Positions 36,251-50,564 of a DNA stretch of 64,000 nucleotides are shown here, one piece after another. Source of the DNA: Ailurus styani. Taxonomy: Eukaryota > Chordata > Mammalia > Carnivora > Ailuridae. Within the stretch, counting starts at the first letter, position 1; each line of letters begins with the position of its first letter. The stretch lies in NCBI GenBank assembly GCA_002007465.1, contig LNAC01000031.1, positions 5,149,206 through 5,213,205 on the forward strand, written 5' to 3'. A model generated the notes under the pieces. It saw only the letters and a program-made list of their open reading frames with translations. It had not been told where the DNA came from and ran no database searches. The position numbers and the translations under genes are program-made.

Positions 36251-38587
36251 GCTATTGCTTTTGATTACCTTTCTTTTGATAACTGCTCTCAAAGCTAGTC
36301 CAGCTTTCTGTACCAGTGATTGTTCAATGAGTTGCAGATTAATGTCTATGAGGATTTGAAGGGCTACTTCAAAGATCCAGGGAAAGGTATTTTAAGGTGT
36401 TTTTTTTTTTCTTCACAGTATTCAAATTCCTGAGGTTGTCACAAACAATATTAAGCACTTATTTAATTTCCTTTTGAGTTCTCAAAATTAGTACATTAAT
36501 GCTTAAAATTGAGTATGAAGATGTTTAATGATGACAATGCATTAGAAGCATATCACTGTATTTTCTCCATTTTGTAACATGTCAAGTATTAGCTCCATAT
36601 GTTTCCCTGGAATATATTTGAAGCTTTTTAGTTAAAAATGATCAGGGATCCAATGTATCTTTAAATAAAATTTTATATGTCTGAAATATATAACATATTG
36701 CTGTCTTAAAAATGGTATGCTGAACTTTCACAAATTATCCAGGAACAAATCTTATTTAGAAAAATTCAAATGCCACAGGCCATAAATCAGTTACTAAAGT
36801 CTTCACAATTCCATTTAATATTAACATGATATATAGGAAAGGAATAGAGGATGATTTTTGCATTGATTCTCACACCAAAATTATAAGTTCTATTCCCTTT
36901 GATTATTAGTACAGAAATAATCTATATTAAGGTTTGGGGATTTAAGACTTAAGCCCAAGAACCACATGTTTATTCTTGTGCCTGTATTTACAAAACTTTG
37001 CTAAATATTTTATATGTGTTAAAATAGAGAATGGAAGGCATGAGTTTCAAGAACTAGTGACAAAGTTTAGCAATCAAATAGGAAATAGAACATTAATGTT
37101 AAGAAAATGCTATCAAAAGTAGGAATAAACTGGAAATATAGAGTACTTAGCATCACAAAGTGCTAAAGTTTCTAAATCAGTTATCTTGTGAGTTGTTTTT
37201 TTTTATATATACGCTCTTAATACTGACAATACATTCCATGAATAATGCAGTTGGGATGATTTCTCCTCGTGTTGATTGCCAGTTCTGGAAATCAGTAGAA
37301 CTGAAGAATGAGTTGAAAATCCTATCAGCCTACTGAATCTGCTAAAGCCTCTAAAACATACAATGTCTAATTATAGCAATTTAAGGGATATAGTATGAGT
37401 AATAGCAAAAGTATTTCAAAATTGCTTATACTAAATTCTTCTCCATTGAGTTCATCATTGAGTCTTTAAAAAAAAATCTCAGATGTGAACGGATATATAG
37501 AGATACATATTTTTTAAGTTTCCAGCATTGTGTGTATGAGAAACCACAATCTTCATGGGGGGCAGGGGCATGCTGATGAGTTGCATGACACAGCTGTCAT
37601 TTCTGTTTGGAATGCATGTCTTGTTTTTGAACCTACAAAAGTGTGTAGTGCGTACATGTGTGTCCTGTATATGGTATTTTGGTCTGATAGTGTGTTTGAG
37701 TTCTTTCTGGCTCTTTTTCTAGCAGAGTTCAATCCACAGCTTTCTTCATTGGAGAATTTGTGAAATAAAAGTGAGTTAATTTGTGTTACACACTCTCTTA
37801 GATAACCTAGACCTACAAATTGCTTGGCTAAAGCTAAAAAAATAGAAGATTGTAAGAAACATATGAATTGACCCCAGTTGACCTTTAGCAAATTAAAAAA
37901 ATACTTTTTTCATGTTGGTCTATTTTGCAAATTTTTCTGAATTATTTCATTGCTAATGTTTTTAAAAAATATACCAATAAAAATTTAATGTTTTATAATA
38001 TGTCTGTTCTATAATATCTAGCTATTCTGTGATTATTTTTATACCTTTAGTAGCCATGTAATTGCCTAAAAAAATACTACATTAAAAAAAAGCTAAAAAA
38101 TGGATTGAGAATGTGGAATCTCATAAAAACATAATCAGCTCTACAGCTCTATCACAGGCTATATTTTTATACTACTTATTTCTTTCAGAAAGAAAGAAAT
38201 TTGAAGAAAGTTGAACTGCTAATGAAAAAGTTTGATTGTCCTGTAATAATATTACTGATGCTTTCAAAAACAAATTCATATGTTTCTCAGCTGAAATTAA
38301 GACATAGAGCAAAAAGTAATTCTTATTTTTCTATAATTTGCTTTATCTCCTATCTTTAACATTCCCGAATCTTTCTTCTTTAACATCTTACAGATAGCAA
38401 AGGTATCAGTAGTAATACTATGTTATATTCACCTTTTTTTTTTAACTTTTCTACTGTTTGCAGTTTTATTGACTCTAGCTTAACCCAACCATCTAAAAAG
38501 AAAAAAGAAACTTGGGAAGGGGATACTTAAACCCATTATTTAGCTAGTTGGCTTGGCTCAAGAAGCAGAAATCTTATTATAAAATCT

Positions 38588-39750
38588 ACGGACCACTTTT
38601 TTCACCATACACTAAAAAAAACCCTCAAAATGATTTAAGACCTCACTGTGAGACCTGAAACAATGAAAATCCTTGAAGAGGACACAGGCAGTAATGTCTC
38701 TGACATCAGCTGTAGGAATATTTTTCTAGATATATCTCCTAAGGCAAGGGAAATAAAAGCAAAATTAAACTCCTGGGACTACATCAAAAATGAAAAGTTT
38801 CTGCACAGAGAAGGAAAAAAATCAACAAAACTAAAAGGCAACCTATGGAATGGGGAAAGATTTGAAAATGACATAGGCTATAAAGGGCTAGTCCAAAATA
38901 TATAAAGAACCCAACAGCCAAAAATCAAATAATCCAATTAAAAAATGGACAGAAGAAAAGAGCAGACATTTCTCCAATAAACACATCCAGATGGCCAACA
39001 GACACATGAAAATATGGTCAACATCAGTCATCATCGAGGAAATGCAAATCGGAACTACAATGAGATATCACCTCACACCTGTAAGAATGGCTAAAATCAA
39101 AAAACACAAGAAACAACAAGTGTTGATGAGGATGTGGAGAAAAAGGAGTCCTCTTGCCCTGTTGGTGGGAATGCAAACTGTTGCAGCCATTGTGGAAAAT
39201 AATATGGAGGTTTCTCAAAAAGTTAAAAATAGAACTACCCTATGATCCAGTATTTGCAATACTGGCTATTTACCCAAAAAATACAAAAACACTCATTCAA
39301 AGGGATACATGTGCCCCTTGTCTATAGCAGCATTATTTACAGTAGCCTAACTATGGGAGCAGTCCGAATGTCTATCGATTGATGAATGGATAAAGATGAT
39401 ATGGTATATATACACAGTGGAATATTATTCAGTCATATAAATGAATGAAATCTTGCCATTTGCAACAACACAGTTCAAGCTAGAGTGCAATGCTAAGCAA
39501 AAGTCAGTCAATCAAGAGAAAGACAAATAACATATGCCCTCACTCATATGTGGAATTTAAGTAGCAACACAAATGGACAAAGAAAAAAGAGAGAGAGAGA
39601 GACAAACCAAGAAACAGACTCTTAACTATAGAAAACAAACTGATGGTTACCAGAGGGAAGGTGGGTGGTGGAGATGGGTGAAATAGGGGATGGGGATTAA
39701 AGAATACAGTTCTCACGATGAAAAAAGTAAATAAAATAATAATTTTAAAA
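38588..39750 (+). mobile_element. L1 LINE 3' end, old
   Basis: Decayed ORF2 C-terminal region (gtgagacctgaaacaatgaa, 'ctcctgggactacatcaaaa', 'gcaaatcggaactacaatga', 'tgatgaggatgtggagaaa') followed by the 3' UTR part and an A-rich end near 39740. Frameshifts break ORF2. This is the only sizeable young-to-middle-aged element between 31.1 and 57.6 kb. Confidence 0.92.
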
Positions 39751-40679
39751 ATCTAGGGATATTTTGAGTCAATGGATCTAATAATAGATTTCTAGAAACC
39801 AAATCTGAAAAATAATTAATTTATCCCCCAAACTGCCAGATCTTTTATATTTATGCTCTGGGAAATTATTGATTTTTTTGTTTTGTTTTGTTTGTGTCAG
39901 TGTCTCACAAAAAATGATACCATGTAGCCTATTCGTAAAGCCAGTTTTGAGAGACAGGAAAAATACCAACCCTACAGTTAGCTTTATGTCTTGAAGGTTT
40001 ACTGTATGCAGTGGCTCTAAGTCCGGGGATGTTGTTTTGAGCACCAGGAGTGAATGCGTGCTTTCTGAGTATTGTTGCCCTGAGATTCAACTCTTCCTCA
40101 TATTCTTAGCCCCTTTTTCATAGTATAACATTTCTCACAGAATGGAATTTTAAGAGATTCTTAGAAACTAGATAATGATAATAAATGGCCAAGAGCTAGG
40201 AGATTATACTTTCTGACTTATTGTTCTCACTTGATTTGATTCAAAACATTGTCTCTAGGAATTTTCATTCTTTGTTCATTGAAACTCTGCTTTCTGAGAA
40301 AGTTGAGCATTTATTGTCTTACTCCTGCGGGCATACCAGGAAGATATTTGGTTTCCAATTGCCTTTCCGTGATAAGGGAGAAGGTGGGGATGCTGATGCT
40401 GATGCTGAGGACAAAAACTCACTTAAGATCAACGACAAACATTTATTACATGGCTTCTACACGGCCATCTCCACAACCCAATGGTGGGTTTTGTTGCTTC
40501 AAAATAAATTGCACATTAGTACTTAGAAAACATATAAAATGTTTCTATAAATAGTATTTGATAACAGTGCTTTGCTATCTCCTGGCTCCATTTGAAAAAA
40601 AAATCAGAAATTATTATAACCTTAGGAAATCTATCACTTTTCCATATTTTGGTCAATATTTAACACAGAGGAGATACAT

Positions 40680-40772
40680 AATATAGCTTATAAAAATATA
40701 AGAATCTAAAAATATAAAATATATTTGATAAAATATGAAATTAACTTATAAAAATATAACTTATAAAACCAC
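40680..40772. repeat. AT-rich local repeat (cttataaaaatata)
   Basis: The 14-mer cttataaaaatata occurs at about 40687 and 40745, with related aaaatataa words between; low complexity. Confidence 0.7.
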
Positions 40773-41870
40773 TATCTACAAAGAAGAGGAGTGAATCCTT
40801 ATCTTTGACAATTTTATGATTTTGTCATTTCTTACCATAGAATTTCTGTGTAATTCCATTGTCTTGATTTAGGCCAAAGGTTGTCTTCTATATGACTTAA
40901 TCTTATATTAACATCTTTTCTTTGTTGTATTTTTGTAGTTTGTAAGTAGTTTCTGAACTGGACCTGCTTTATAATGAATGCTGCTGAAGGAGATATAGTT
41001 CTTAAAGGCACCTGTATGCTTCCTTGATGTACAAAAATGACAAGCATTTCTATGAGCTATATCCTTTGCTCCAAATAGTCCCTATTCTCCACTTCATCGG
41101 CCTTAAAGATAAGAGAGGGTAAAGAGGTTAATCAGGAAGTTAATACCTCGGTGTTCACTGAGAAAAATTTAAAACTGGAGAGTAAATAAAAGATCCTTGG
41201 ATTTTTATGACTTACTTTATGCAAGAGACTGCTGATCTTGGGCACTCATTAAAGATCTCCATTAGTCTTAAATAAAACTTGTAGCCATAATTACTTCTTA
41301 CTGTGAAACACACAGACAGAAAAAACTGATTTAAAGGACGTGTTATGGCTGAACATTTAGCAGGAAGATCGACTAATGTAGCATTTTTCACACTTGAAAG
41401 CATTTGTAGACCCCAATATAGTTAAAGATTAACTGGAAGCAGAGATAATTCTAGGATGCCGCCAAAGTGACAGACTCTTGAACACGTTTGAAGAGAAAAG
41501 TTACCTGGTAAAGTCATCGTACATCCTAAACCTCCACCACCAAAGGGAACAATTGCCAATCATGAGACCCAGTAGAGTTTGTTTGTTTTTTCCAACCAAT
41601 AATTAAGATATCTAAAAATTTCCATTCTATTTAAAAATACTGCCTCATTTCTCTCTACAAAAGAATAAAGCAAATGAACTCTCACCAGAAAGACTGCTTG
41701 AATGTTAAAGGTGCTTCTTCTAGCTGTGTGTATGTGATAAACAAGTCTTGTCTTGTATACTCGTTGCTGGAAACTGCTGTTTACATGTTAAGCTTCCTCT
41801 AGAAAACCACTGGCTGCCCTATTCTGTACTTGAGTGATAAGATAATGAAAATGCTTTATTTCGTTTACAG

Positions 41871-41909
41871 ACAATGCTAATGAGGAAGAGCTGGAAAAGA
41901 TCAAGTAAG
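41871..41909 (+). CDS. MCTP1: MCTP1 exon d: 39-nt cassette microexon in linker
   Basis: A 13-codon exon translating as TMLMRKSWKRSSK. It is preceded by a good polypyrimidine tract and acag (tgctttatttcgtttacag) and followed by donor gtaatg at 41910. Both borders are phase 0. The same peptide follows C2A in MCTP1 proteins as I remember them. It is strongly basic (two Arg and three Lys, with Ser), which suits a membrane- or phosphate-facing, or phosphorylatable, linker. It is too short to recognise without the gene context; the match and phase make it firm. Confidence 0.93.
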
Positions 41910-44900
41910 GTAATGGCTTAGCATGTGATCTTTCAGCTTTTCTTGTTGAGAAGAACTATCAGCTGCATTTCCAAACCTCTCTCGCACCTCTTCAAACTGT
42001 ACTTCAGGATTTCATCACTCCTGTTATTTTTTTTCTCATAAACTTCAAGTGAATCATGTGATGCTTCTTAAGTAACTAGAAGTCACACTTATCACTCATA
42101 TCCACGTCATCCTCTTGCTAATGCCTGGTCCCTTCTCAGCATCATTCTCAGCATCTGGTTTCTGTTATGTGTGCCACAGGGTCTAGAAAATGCCTTTGCT
42201 CCAGATCAGGAATAAAATGGTTGGGTTAGGGTAGAGACCACTCCAGAGAGAAGGAAGATTCATGTAACTCTCTGTCTTTGTTCACTGAAAATGGAGTCTG
42301 AGGTTTTCTAAACTCAAAGTCCCTCCAGTGCTACATCTTTGGAGTCTGTACCGAGAAGAGTTTTCCATCATGGCCTCTTCTCACTTCAAGAAATAAATGG
42401 CTCTTGGGAGTGAGAGGAGTTTATGGTTCCTGTAACTTTCAAAGACCTGGCTCTTCTTATAACTTGTAAAATATATAAGATATAAACTAAGCATCTCATT
42501 TGTTCAGTGGTGGTACCACTCTTGGACATAAATAAATACCAAGATGAAACTGACTTTTATAAGCAAAGTCCTTGAAATAAAGGGATTTTATTTGTAAAGA
42601 TCTTCTTTGTTCAAATTTCTATTTAAAAGGTCAGTATTCATTTTTAATAGTGAGTAATTTTTTTAGACCCTGGAACATGACAATCTTTTTTTTCCATTCT
42701 GATTGAATCATGCTATTACTTAAATTTTTCTTTAATTTTGTCACTTTTATAACTGTGAATTTAGAAAATACTTATATCAAAATGTTTTTGTATTTATGAT
42801 AATTCTTAATTTGCTTTAACAAGTATTTCTTACTGTACAGTTTCTTCTTAATTCTTATAGTATTAATGACTGAAAGGTAACTTGGCTCACAAAAAGGTCA
42901 GGGCCACCTTAAAAATCACCTTTACATTTTAATAAAGTGAAAAGCATCTACTAAAGAAAGTTCCTGAGTATTTCTGACTTAGTATTCACTATGTTTTTTA
43001 TTGACCAAAATAAAGTTTCAAAAAGTCTTAAAAAGAAGTTTGCACTGTTCATGTTTGTATTATATGTTTTTCTTTGTAATTTACTTCAAAATTAGTATTA
43101 TATGAAAAGTATGTATTTTTTAAAAGTCATATAATTTGGCTTTCCTCATTCTGTGTCTATATTATGACATATCTGTGTAAAAATGATGCAATACATTAAT
43201 ATATATCAATATTTTCTCTTTCAGTTGTAGTTAAGACATAATGCTAGAGCAGGATATTATATAGTTTTTAGTAGTAATTAGTAAGAATGATCCATTTTAT
43301 TGTAGTATAAAAGAAAGAATAAATATAAAGATTCTTATTTAAATAATTTCATTCATATTTAAATTTAATTTTAATGATAAACTAAGTAAACATAAATCTA
43401 CATCTTTCCCTTTGCTCAACAAAAAAATAAAATGAATAGTAAACATCTGTTCAACACTTTTCACATCTAAAATTCTTGAAGTTTTAATTTACTATTAATA
43501 ATCTATTTGTGCATTCAGACTGGTACATTTTTCTGGCTCACCATTGAAGATACAGAATTCCCTGTGTTTAGCTCTGTATTTATTGGGGTACTTGGCAGAT
43601 TATTTTTAGTGCATATGGTAATATATCTTTTGGGTTTTTAGCCTAAGGGATTTTCAGTTATATAAAATTTAATAGGGATATTGAATGCTGAGTAAACGAA
43701 AATCAGTTCACTCATTTGTTTTTTTTTTCTATGAGAACATACTGAACACCTGCTAGTTCATTCAAATCGTCATTGTCCCCTAAAACATTTGCTGTATTCA
43801 TCCATATTAGTGTGGTAAGAACAGAGTGTCAAATTCAAAATCTGGAGAAAGTTTGTAACTTCTGTGACCACATACTCCACCATCCTTCACACACACTGAA
43901 ACTGCTTCCCCAGTCCCATCCTCCAGGGATTAAAGGAGAAAGGATGACGTTCAAGCAAATTATGCTTCCAGAAACTAAGGGATGAGTGACTATACTATGA
44001 AGCATTATGTATTACTATGTTACTATTTGTGCAAATGTATCCCCTTTGTAATTATTTCAACCTTCCCCTTAAAGGACCTTGTGTCTACACCTTTTTCTTT
44101 ATTTTTGGAAAAAGGATATGATTTATTTGCATTACATTTAAATATAGGTATTTTATATTTGATACAACTGTCCTCAAAATCAAAGGTGAATTTTTCATAT
44201 AAACAGGTCATTTTCATCTTTGAAGTCTTGATTTATCAGAATGAGGCCTCTCACTTTTCTATAGCAGGGCTTTGATATGAAGCCTGTCTGTGAGTACCAA
44301 TGGTGATTATAAAGCCTGAGAATTATGAATTTTGTGGCCAAGACTTAAATATAGTCAGTTAATGTTGCTGGATAGTCTCTCTACTACGGAATTTTTCTTC
44401 TTGTTGTTTTCTTTTGTTTTCATAAGTGACATAACCATAGAGAGGGCAAACTAAATTGACATAGTTATTTTTTAAATATGCACATCTCCCTGGTATACAA
44501 GTGAATCAGCTCATGAGGTTTCCCATTACTTAAATATTTATTCATCATTTTCATCATCTTGCCAATAATCGACTCTTCCCATGGAAATTATATTATTGGT
44601 GACACTTCACAATGCAGGATTGTATATACTATTGAAAACAAGAGCTGAATAGCCAACTTGAAGGCAGGAATTTTAACTGTTCAAGACTGGCTTACCATCC
44701 AAAGACAAGTAGGAAAAGAAATACACCTACGTTTGCCTCTGAGAAGCAAAACTGTATTAAATACATGCTATATTTGAATGGTGTGTTAACCAGTAAATAA
44801 TTATGAATTCCATCATATCTTCTCTTCTGGGGATGATAGCGTCCTTTAATATTCTCCTTCCAGTTTTCCACAAATTTACTTTCTGTGCTGCAATCTTGCC

Positions 44901-47900
44901 TTACACTCAGTTGTTAAAGAAAATGTTATTTTAAGAAGAAAGGGATCAGTGTCTCCCTAAACTTGGGCAACTGAATGATTATCCTGGTCAAAGAGTTATA
45001 CTTACATGACAAAATGCATTTTGGCAGAGAAATGGTAATGCTTTGAATTATTGCAATATTTTATTCTTTAGAAGAAGCTTATCATTGATAATTTATTCTG
45101 AGGTTAAATTATTCAACAAGAAAGTTTCATGAGCTCAGAAGAGAAGATGTATATGTGTTTTGTGAATAAATTTTGTGGGGTCAGACAAAAAATAGAAAAA
45201 ATAATGAAAAAATTGCCTCTATTGGACAGACAATAAGCAGAAATGATTTTACCCTACATTGTGTGTGTGTGTGTGTGTGTGTGTGTTTTAATGGAGAAGA
45301 ATTAGTTTATTGATGAGTGTGATAATAAACTTATGTGCTTTCAATAAATCACTTTAATTACATGAGACATAATCATTGTGATAATACAAAGATATACACA
45401 CCGCAATTCATATTCTCAACAATAACAGTTTAGAAATGTTTTAAGAAGAGTTCATCCTTTGAATAATATAATATGGACTATGTGATCATGTCTCATTAGC
45501 ATATCTTCTGTTACTTGATGGCTTATTTTTTAAGTAATATATCTTTTTTATAAAGATTTTATTATAATCACTTACCATAATTTTAATGAACTATAAAACA
45601 CTTTATTCACTGGTGAATGAAGCAATTTTTAATAAGACTTTTGGCAAGGATATTGTTAATTTAAACTGGAGAACACTTTCAACTCTAAGTCTGCAGGGCG
45701 TAGTTAAACCTGACACCTTGGATGACACATTAAAAATGCATCAGTGAAAACCTCTAAGTGCTTTAATTTAAGAAACGCCAGAGAAACAGATTAACGCATT
45801 TTTAAGTATCTCACACAGTCAGTCTGACATAGTGAAAAAAAAGTCATTATTTAACAATTATCGGGTTCTTTCTCCAAAGACCTCATATCCTGGTAGTAAA
45901 TAGATGATTTTTTAAAACCTGCCAAATGTGCAAACTTTCTTGGTCATTGACTCTCTCAACTGTGAGTCACCCAAAGGGCTTTTCTTTAGGGTCTCGTTTC
46001 AAATTATTACACATGTCTTGGGAAAAAAATAAATGGTTTAAGTATTTTCAAAGGACATATATAATTCTTTTAGAAATTCCTACCACTGTTTATACTCCCA
46101 AATCTGTATTATTTGGGAATGCTATCAAGGCAACCTCATAATTAAGGCTTCTGAGATCCCAAAATGCAGCAAAGGCCGAATAGCATTTCTATTAGATTCT
46201 TAATAATAGTATTTCTACTATAAAAGACTATTTTTACCTCAATCAACAAAACTTCTAAAATTTGTAGTAAGTTTATTTAAAATAGAGATATCATCATGCC
46301 AGTAAATATTTTATTATCCCACAAAATACATGGGGTCACAGTTAAGTTTTATGTGGAGATGGTATTGTTTCTTGCTGTTTTGACAATATTTTCCCATAGG
46401 TATAAAATACCACACACTTTTACATATTAAAATTCGTAACTATGAATTTATAACAGTGTTTTGCTGTAATAGTGGCTTTACATGTATGTGACCCCTCTTG
46501 TGGGATTTTTAAAACTGTTGTGAGTCTTTGAGGGATCCAATCTGGATGAGCTGGTACAAAGTAAAAGGATAGCACGTAATCTCAGGCAGGGCATGGGTGC
46601 CGTGACACCTGAGTGCTAGCTCTAAGATGTTTAATTGTGGGCCGTTGATTGGCCTTCGCATTGCTAATATGGGTTACCCAGCGAGCTGACAGTTTCCCAA
46701 GATCCTTTCTGGACGGATCAAAGGGTGGGAACCAAAACAACTTGGCTCCAGGATAAAGCAGCTAAGGGTTGGTCTTCAAGATTATACCGCCTCCTAATTC
46801 AAAGATAGACATTTGTATATATAATATACATCAGCGGTATCTAACCTGTATATATGTGGTGTATGTATATATATGATCAATCGAATGTGACTGGAAGGAG
46901 ATTTATTGGTTTTAAAGTCCCCTAAATACCCACCATGAAAATAAATCATCATTTTGTGAAGATTCCATTTTCAAAGCCCTGGTTGACAGCAGTGTACCCA
47001 TGTGTATGTATGTGTTTATACACACACACGAACACACCAATAAAAGATTTAAGTTAAAATTTCTCGGAAAATGAAAGACAAAGCAAGGCTAGCTTTCAGT
47101 TCCAGGGAATATCCTCTGGGGAGCTGAGATTGTCTGTCTCTTGTCAGAAATATTTAGATGGACAGTTGGGATTGCAGAGGGAATCGTGTTTGTGTTTAAT
47201 GAGTATAAATGATATGGACACCAATTTGAGTAACCAAGAAAACAGGAAAATAGCATTTCAGAGTGATTTCTACTTATTTCATGCCCCTGTTTTTAGTTAA
47301 ATAATGGGCATATTTGACTTGATGGGAACATCTAAGAGCCGTAGCTTTGATGAACAGTGATTGCAGTCAGACCAGGAAAGCCTATGAAAATTATTTACTT
47401 ACGGATTTATTTATTTTTAGCCTCGTAAATGCCTGGAGAGTTATTGATAAAAGGAAATTGCGTACCTATTAAAATATGCTGTGTAATGTGAGTGTTATCT
47501 GGCTTGACTTCCACATTTGAATCTCAGGCTTCAAATCTGTAGCAAGTGTTTGACTATTGAAGAATTGCTGAATTATAATAAACATGCAAAATGTTTAAAG
47601 GCCTGTGCACATTAAGGCTAATAAAAATATCACTATTAATTAAAGTTTAGTGGCTAATCCTTATTCATCTGATGACAAAGTCCTTAAAGGTTTTTATGAT
47701 TTATATAAATAGGAAGCTGAAAGACAACATCATATTCATTTTATTAGGAAAGAAATTAACTGTCCTTTAGTTTTATTTCTCTTGGGAAAAGTGTGTCTTT
47801 TAGGTTTTTAAATTTAAAATCTTATTTTTTAGATTCATAGTGGGATTTTTGATCTTTGAAGGTAAATGTTCTTAGTGTATATTGGTGTTTTAGAGGCAAA

Positions 47901-50504
47901 AAGTAGATTTAAATAAGATATTATCAATAGATCTTGCTACTTTCATAAATTCAGAGCCTCAGCAGAAATGGTCAGCAGTTCATTTTTCAGGATAACTTCA
48001 GTAATTTTCCTTTGTTAATTTGATGCCTCTGTTTTATTGTGTTTTGCTTCCTTTTGCTCTTACTTTATAATTTTAGCACTTTTAAAATGGTACTTTCCAT
48101 CACTTATTAACCTCTTGTCTCGATGGAGACTGAAGTATAACTAAACATCTCCAATCATGACTGAAGACCGGTCTTCTCTGAAATTCACAAATAGTTCACT
48201 TGGGGTTTTTTGCCCTTATAATAAAATCACTTTTTTTTAGAACTCTTTATCATAATTCCAGGTGTCTTATTATTGTTATTGTTATTATTAGAAACTCTCA
48301 TGAAAGGAAAGCCTTGCCTCATCTGCTGTGGATTTTATATTCATCAGGGCAATAAATGGCATAAGGGTCCAGAGGAAAATTAAGTTGTTCCATTTGAAAT
48401 AAAGGCCTAAATTTACATGAGAATGTAAGTTGTAAAATGAAATATAAATTTTAGTTGATGAATAATGACAGAAGTAATTAAACGTGGCATGAAAAGCACA
48501 GCCTAGGGACTTCAGTGGATCCAAATATGGCTAATATTTTTGTTTCTCAAATTTTAACAGAGAAACCTAAGTTCTAAATCTTGATCATTAAAATTCCCCC
48601 CCCAGACATGAAAAATTCATCAATCTCATCTTGTTCTTTGCATACCACTCACATAATTAAGTCATTAACCTCTGTATTCATCTGAGGAAGAACGGGGAGT
48701 ATGGAATTGGTACAATTTCAGCAGTAGTCACTTTAGACCACCTAAATTTTAAATGAATTAACAAGACTTTTAAATGTTTGATAGTCGTATTATTTGTTAT
48801 AACTGTCTTGAGTCTAAAGCCAATACTTTCGCATTCATTTAAGTTGCCTTAATACATTTTACATTAAGATAAAACTCACTGTTAGTTGTGTTATGGCTCT
48901 GGGGAAATTATTTGTGTAAGGAGACTCCAAGACTTCAATGTCTTTAATGCAATACTTTAAAATTTTCCCATATGTTGCTAAACATTCTGCTTAATTACAA
49001 AAGAGCTGGAAATTCAAGTAAGGAGAGAATGGGCAATGCAAAAGGGAAAACACACATCTTTTATAAAAGCTAAAATGAGATTTTTTTGAATTAAACAATG
49101 TTCAGCATTGAAAAAGCCTGCAGTCATTCCATCTAAGGTTCGTGCCCCAATGTCCAAATGTAAATGTGTTTTTTAAGAGACTTGTTTTTTGGTTTTGGGG
49201 TGTTTGTTTTTGTGTTTTTAGATACTGATATGACGGTGTGCTAAGTGTGACAGGTGAGAACCATAGCTGTAAATATAAATGAATTATAACTCAGCAGTGC
49301 TGGTAAAATGATGTGTTAAACTCTGGACATTTTCCCAGTCTCCTCTGACATTAGCCACGCTACCTAACCAAACACTATGCAGGGACTTTGGCCAAGCGAT
49401 ATTAATTTTGTTGAGAAATAGGTTTCATATATTAAAAAAAGAGGTAGATTGTATAGATGATCTCTTGTGTAATTCTAGTTCTAAATTTATTCAACTTGCT
49501 GCTTACCCTAAATATTTTAGTTCACTATTATTATTTTCTAGTATGACTTTTGGTGTCATGTTTTGAAGAAATATCTATACCTAACCAAATGAAACTCCCA
49601 AGTGACTAAAATCAACAAATTATTTATTGAGCATCTACTATGCCATAGGCATCATGTGGGGTGCTCGACCACTATCTTAGTTGCTAACACAAAATCATGG
49701 AGTGATCAAATACGTTACAAAACCTCATCCTCTTCATCACAGTGTCTACGGTCAATACCGCCCCATCGGTGTCCCCAGTTTCCCATAATTTTTCTGTAAC
49801 TGACACCCAGAGACAGGATGCAAAACATTCAAGCATAAAGGATGCATGTAACACAAATGTTCTCTTTAAAAGTGAGCAACTATGGTTTTGATTTCCTAGA
49901 GTTGAACTGATTTCACTTCATGAAAGTCTGAGGATTAGTAACAAAATATCCAACATGAATCTGTGACTTTGTTCTCAGCCCAGTTGCCACTCTGCTCAGT
50001 ATTCATTTCTTGTCAAAATTACTTTTGCGGAGCTTAAGTTAGCATATGTTATCTATAATCTATATTATATCATAAAACTGGGGATTTTTTAAAAAGGCAT
50101 TAAACCAAATTTGACTATGTGTATGTTTTTAAATAAGATTTCTACTCTTTAAAAATGCTCTGGAGGTCTATGGTGTTAACTTGTTTTGTTAAAAGGAAGA
50201 TATCATCTGACTTCCTTCGGAATCTTAAAGTATTTTGAATAGCCCTACTCTCTAAAATAAAGTGTTAGACTCTGAGATGCAATAATCAAAACTTTAAAAA
50301 TAAAGAGGTAAGTATATTCTTTAAAAATGACAGAAAGAATCCTTTCTGAACTTATTACCATTGATATCTGATAAAAATAAGATAAAAAACTTCAATTTAC
50401 TCAAGGGAATAACTTTGGGGTTTTGTTCATTTTGGTTTTGTTGGGCTAATTAAGTATTCTCAAAAACACCTTAAAAATGTAGCTAAATATTTGTTTGTTT
50501 TTAG
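41910..50504 (+). other. MCTP1: MCTP1 intron d-e
   Basis: An 8.6-kb AT-rich intron, donor gtaatg, acceptor ttgtttgtttttag. Apart from a TG run at 45260-45287 and a few weak repeat traces, I see no interspersed repeat and no gene. Confidence 0.85.
45260..45287. repeat. TG dinucleotide microsatellite
   Basis: About 13 uninterrupted GT units. Confidence 0.97.
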
Positions 50505-50564
50505 GATCTCTCAGAAAATGAAGTGGTTGGATCTTATTTCTCTGTGAAGTCTTTCTTTTGGAGG
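50505..50564 (+). CDS. MCTP1: MCTP1 exon e: 60-nt cassette exon in linker
   Basis: A 20-codon exon beginning DLSENEVVGSYF and ending SFFWR. Acceptor ttgtttgtttttag, donor gtaatg at 50565, phase 0 at both ends. The peptide matches the insert found in the longer MCTP1 isoform between C2A and C2B (from memory). Its acidic start and aromatic end do not belong to a C2 fold, so it lengthens the interdomain linker. Skipping keeps the frame. Confidence rests on peptide match plus splice sites. Confidence 0.92.

Larger units (their letters stand above)
32381..41870 (+). other. MCTP1: MCTP1 intron c-d
   Basis: A 9.5-kb intron, donor gtaagt, acceptor ttatttcgtttacag. It holds antisense L2 at 33.8-34.5 kb, an L2 piece at 35.96-36.15 kb, an AT-dinucleotide block at 36.16-36.25 kb, and an L1 3' end at 38.6-39.75 kb. 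There are no CanSINEs. The rest is AT-rich, apparently single-copy, without a recognisable gene. Confidence 0.88.

Noticed and set aside
38648..39245. Two open frames of about 85 codons as genes
   Set aside because: They are broken parts of L1 ORF2 within a 3'-end L1 fragment.
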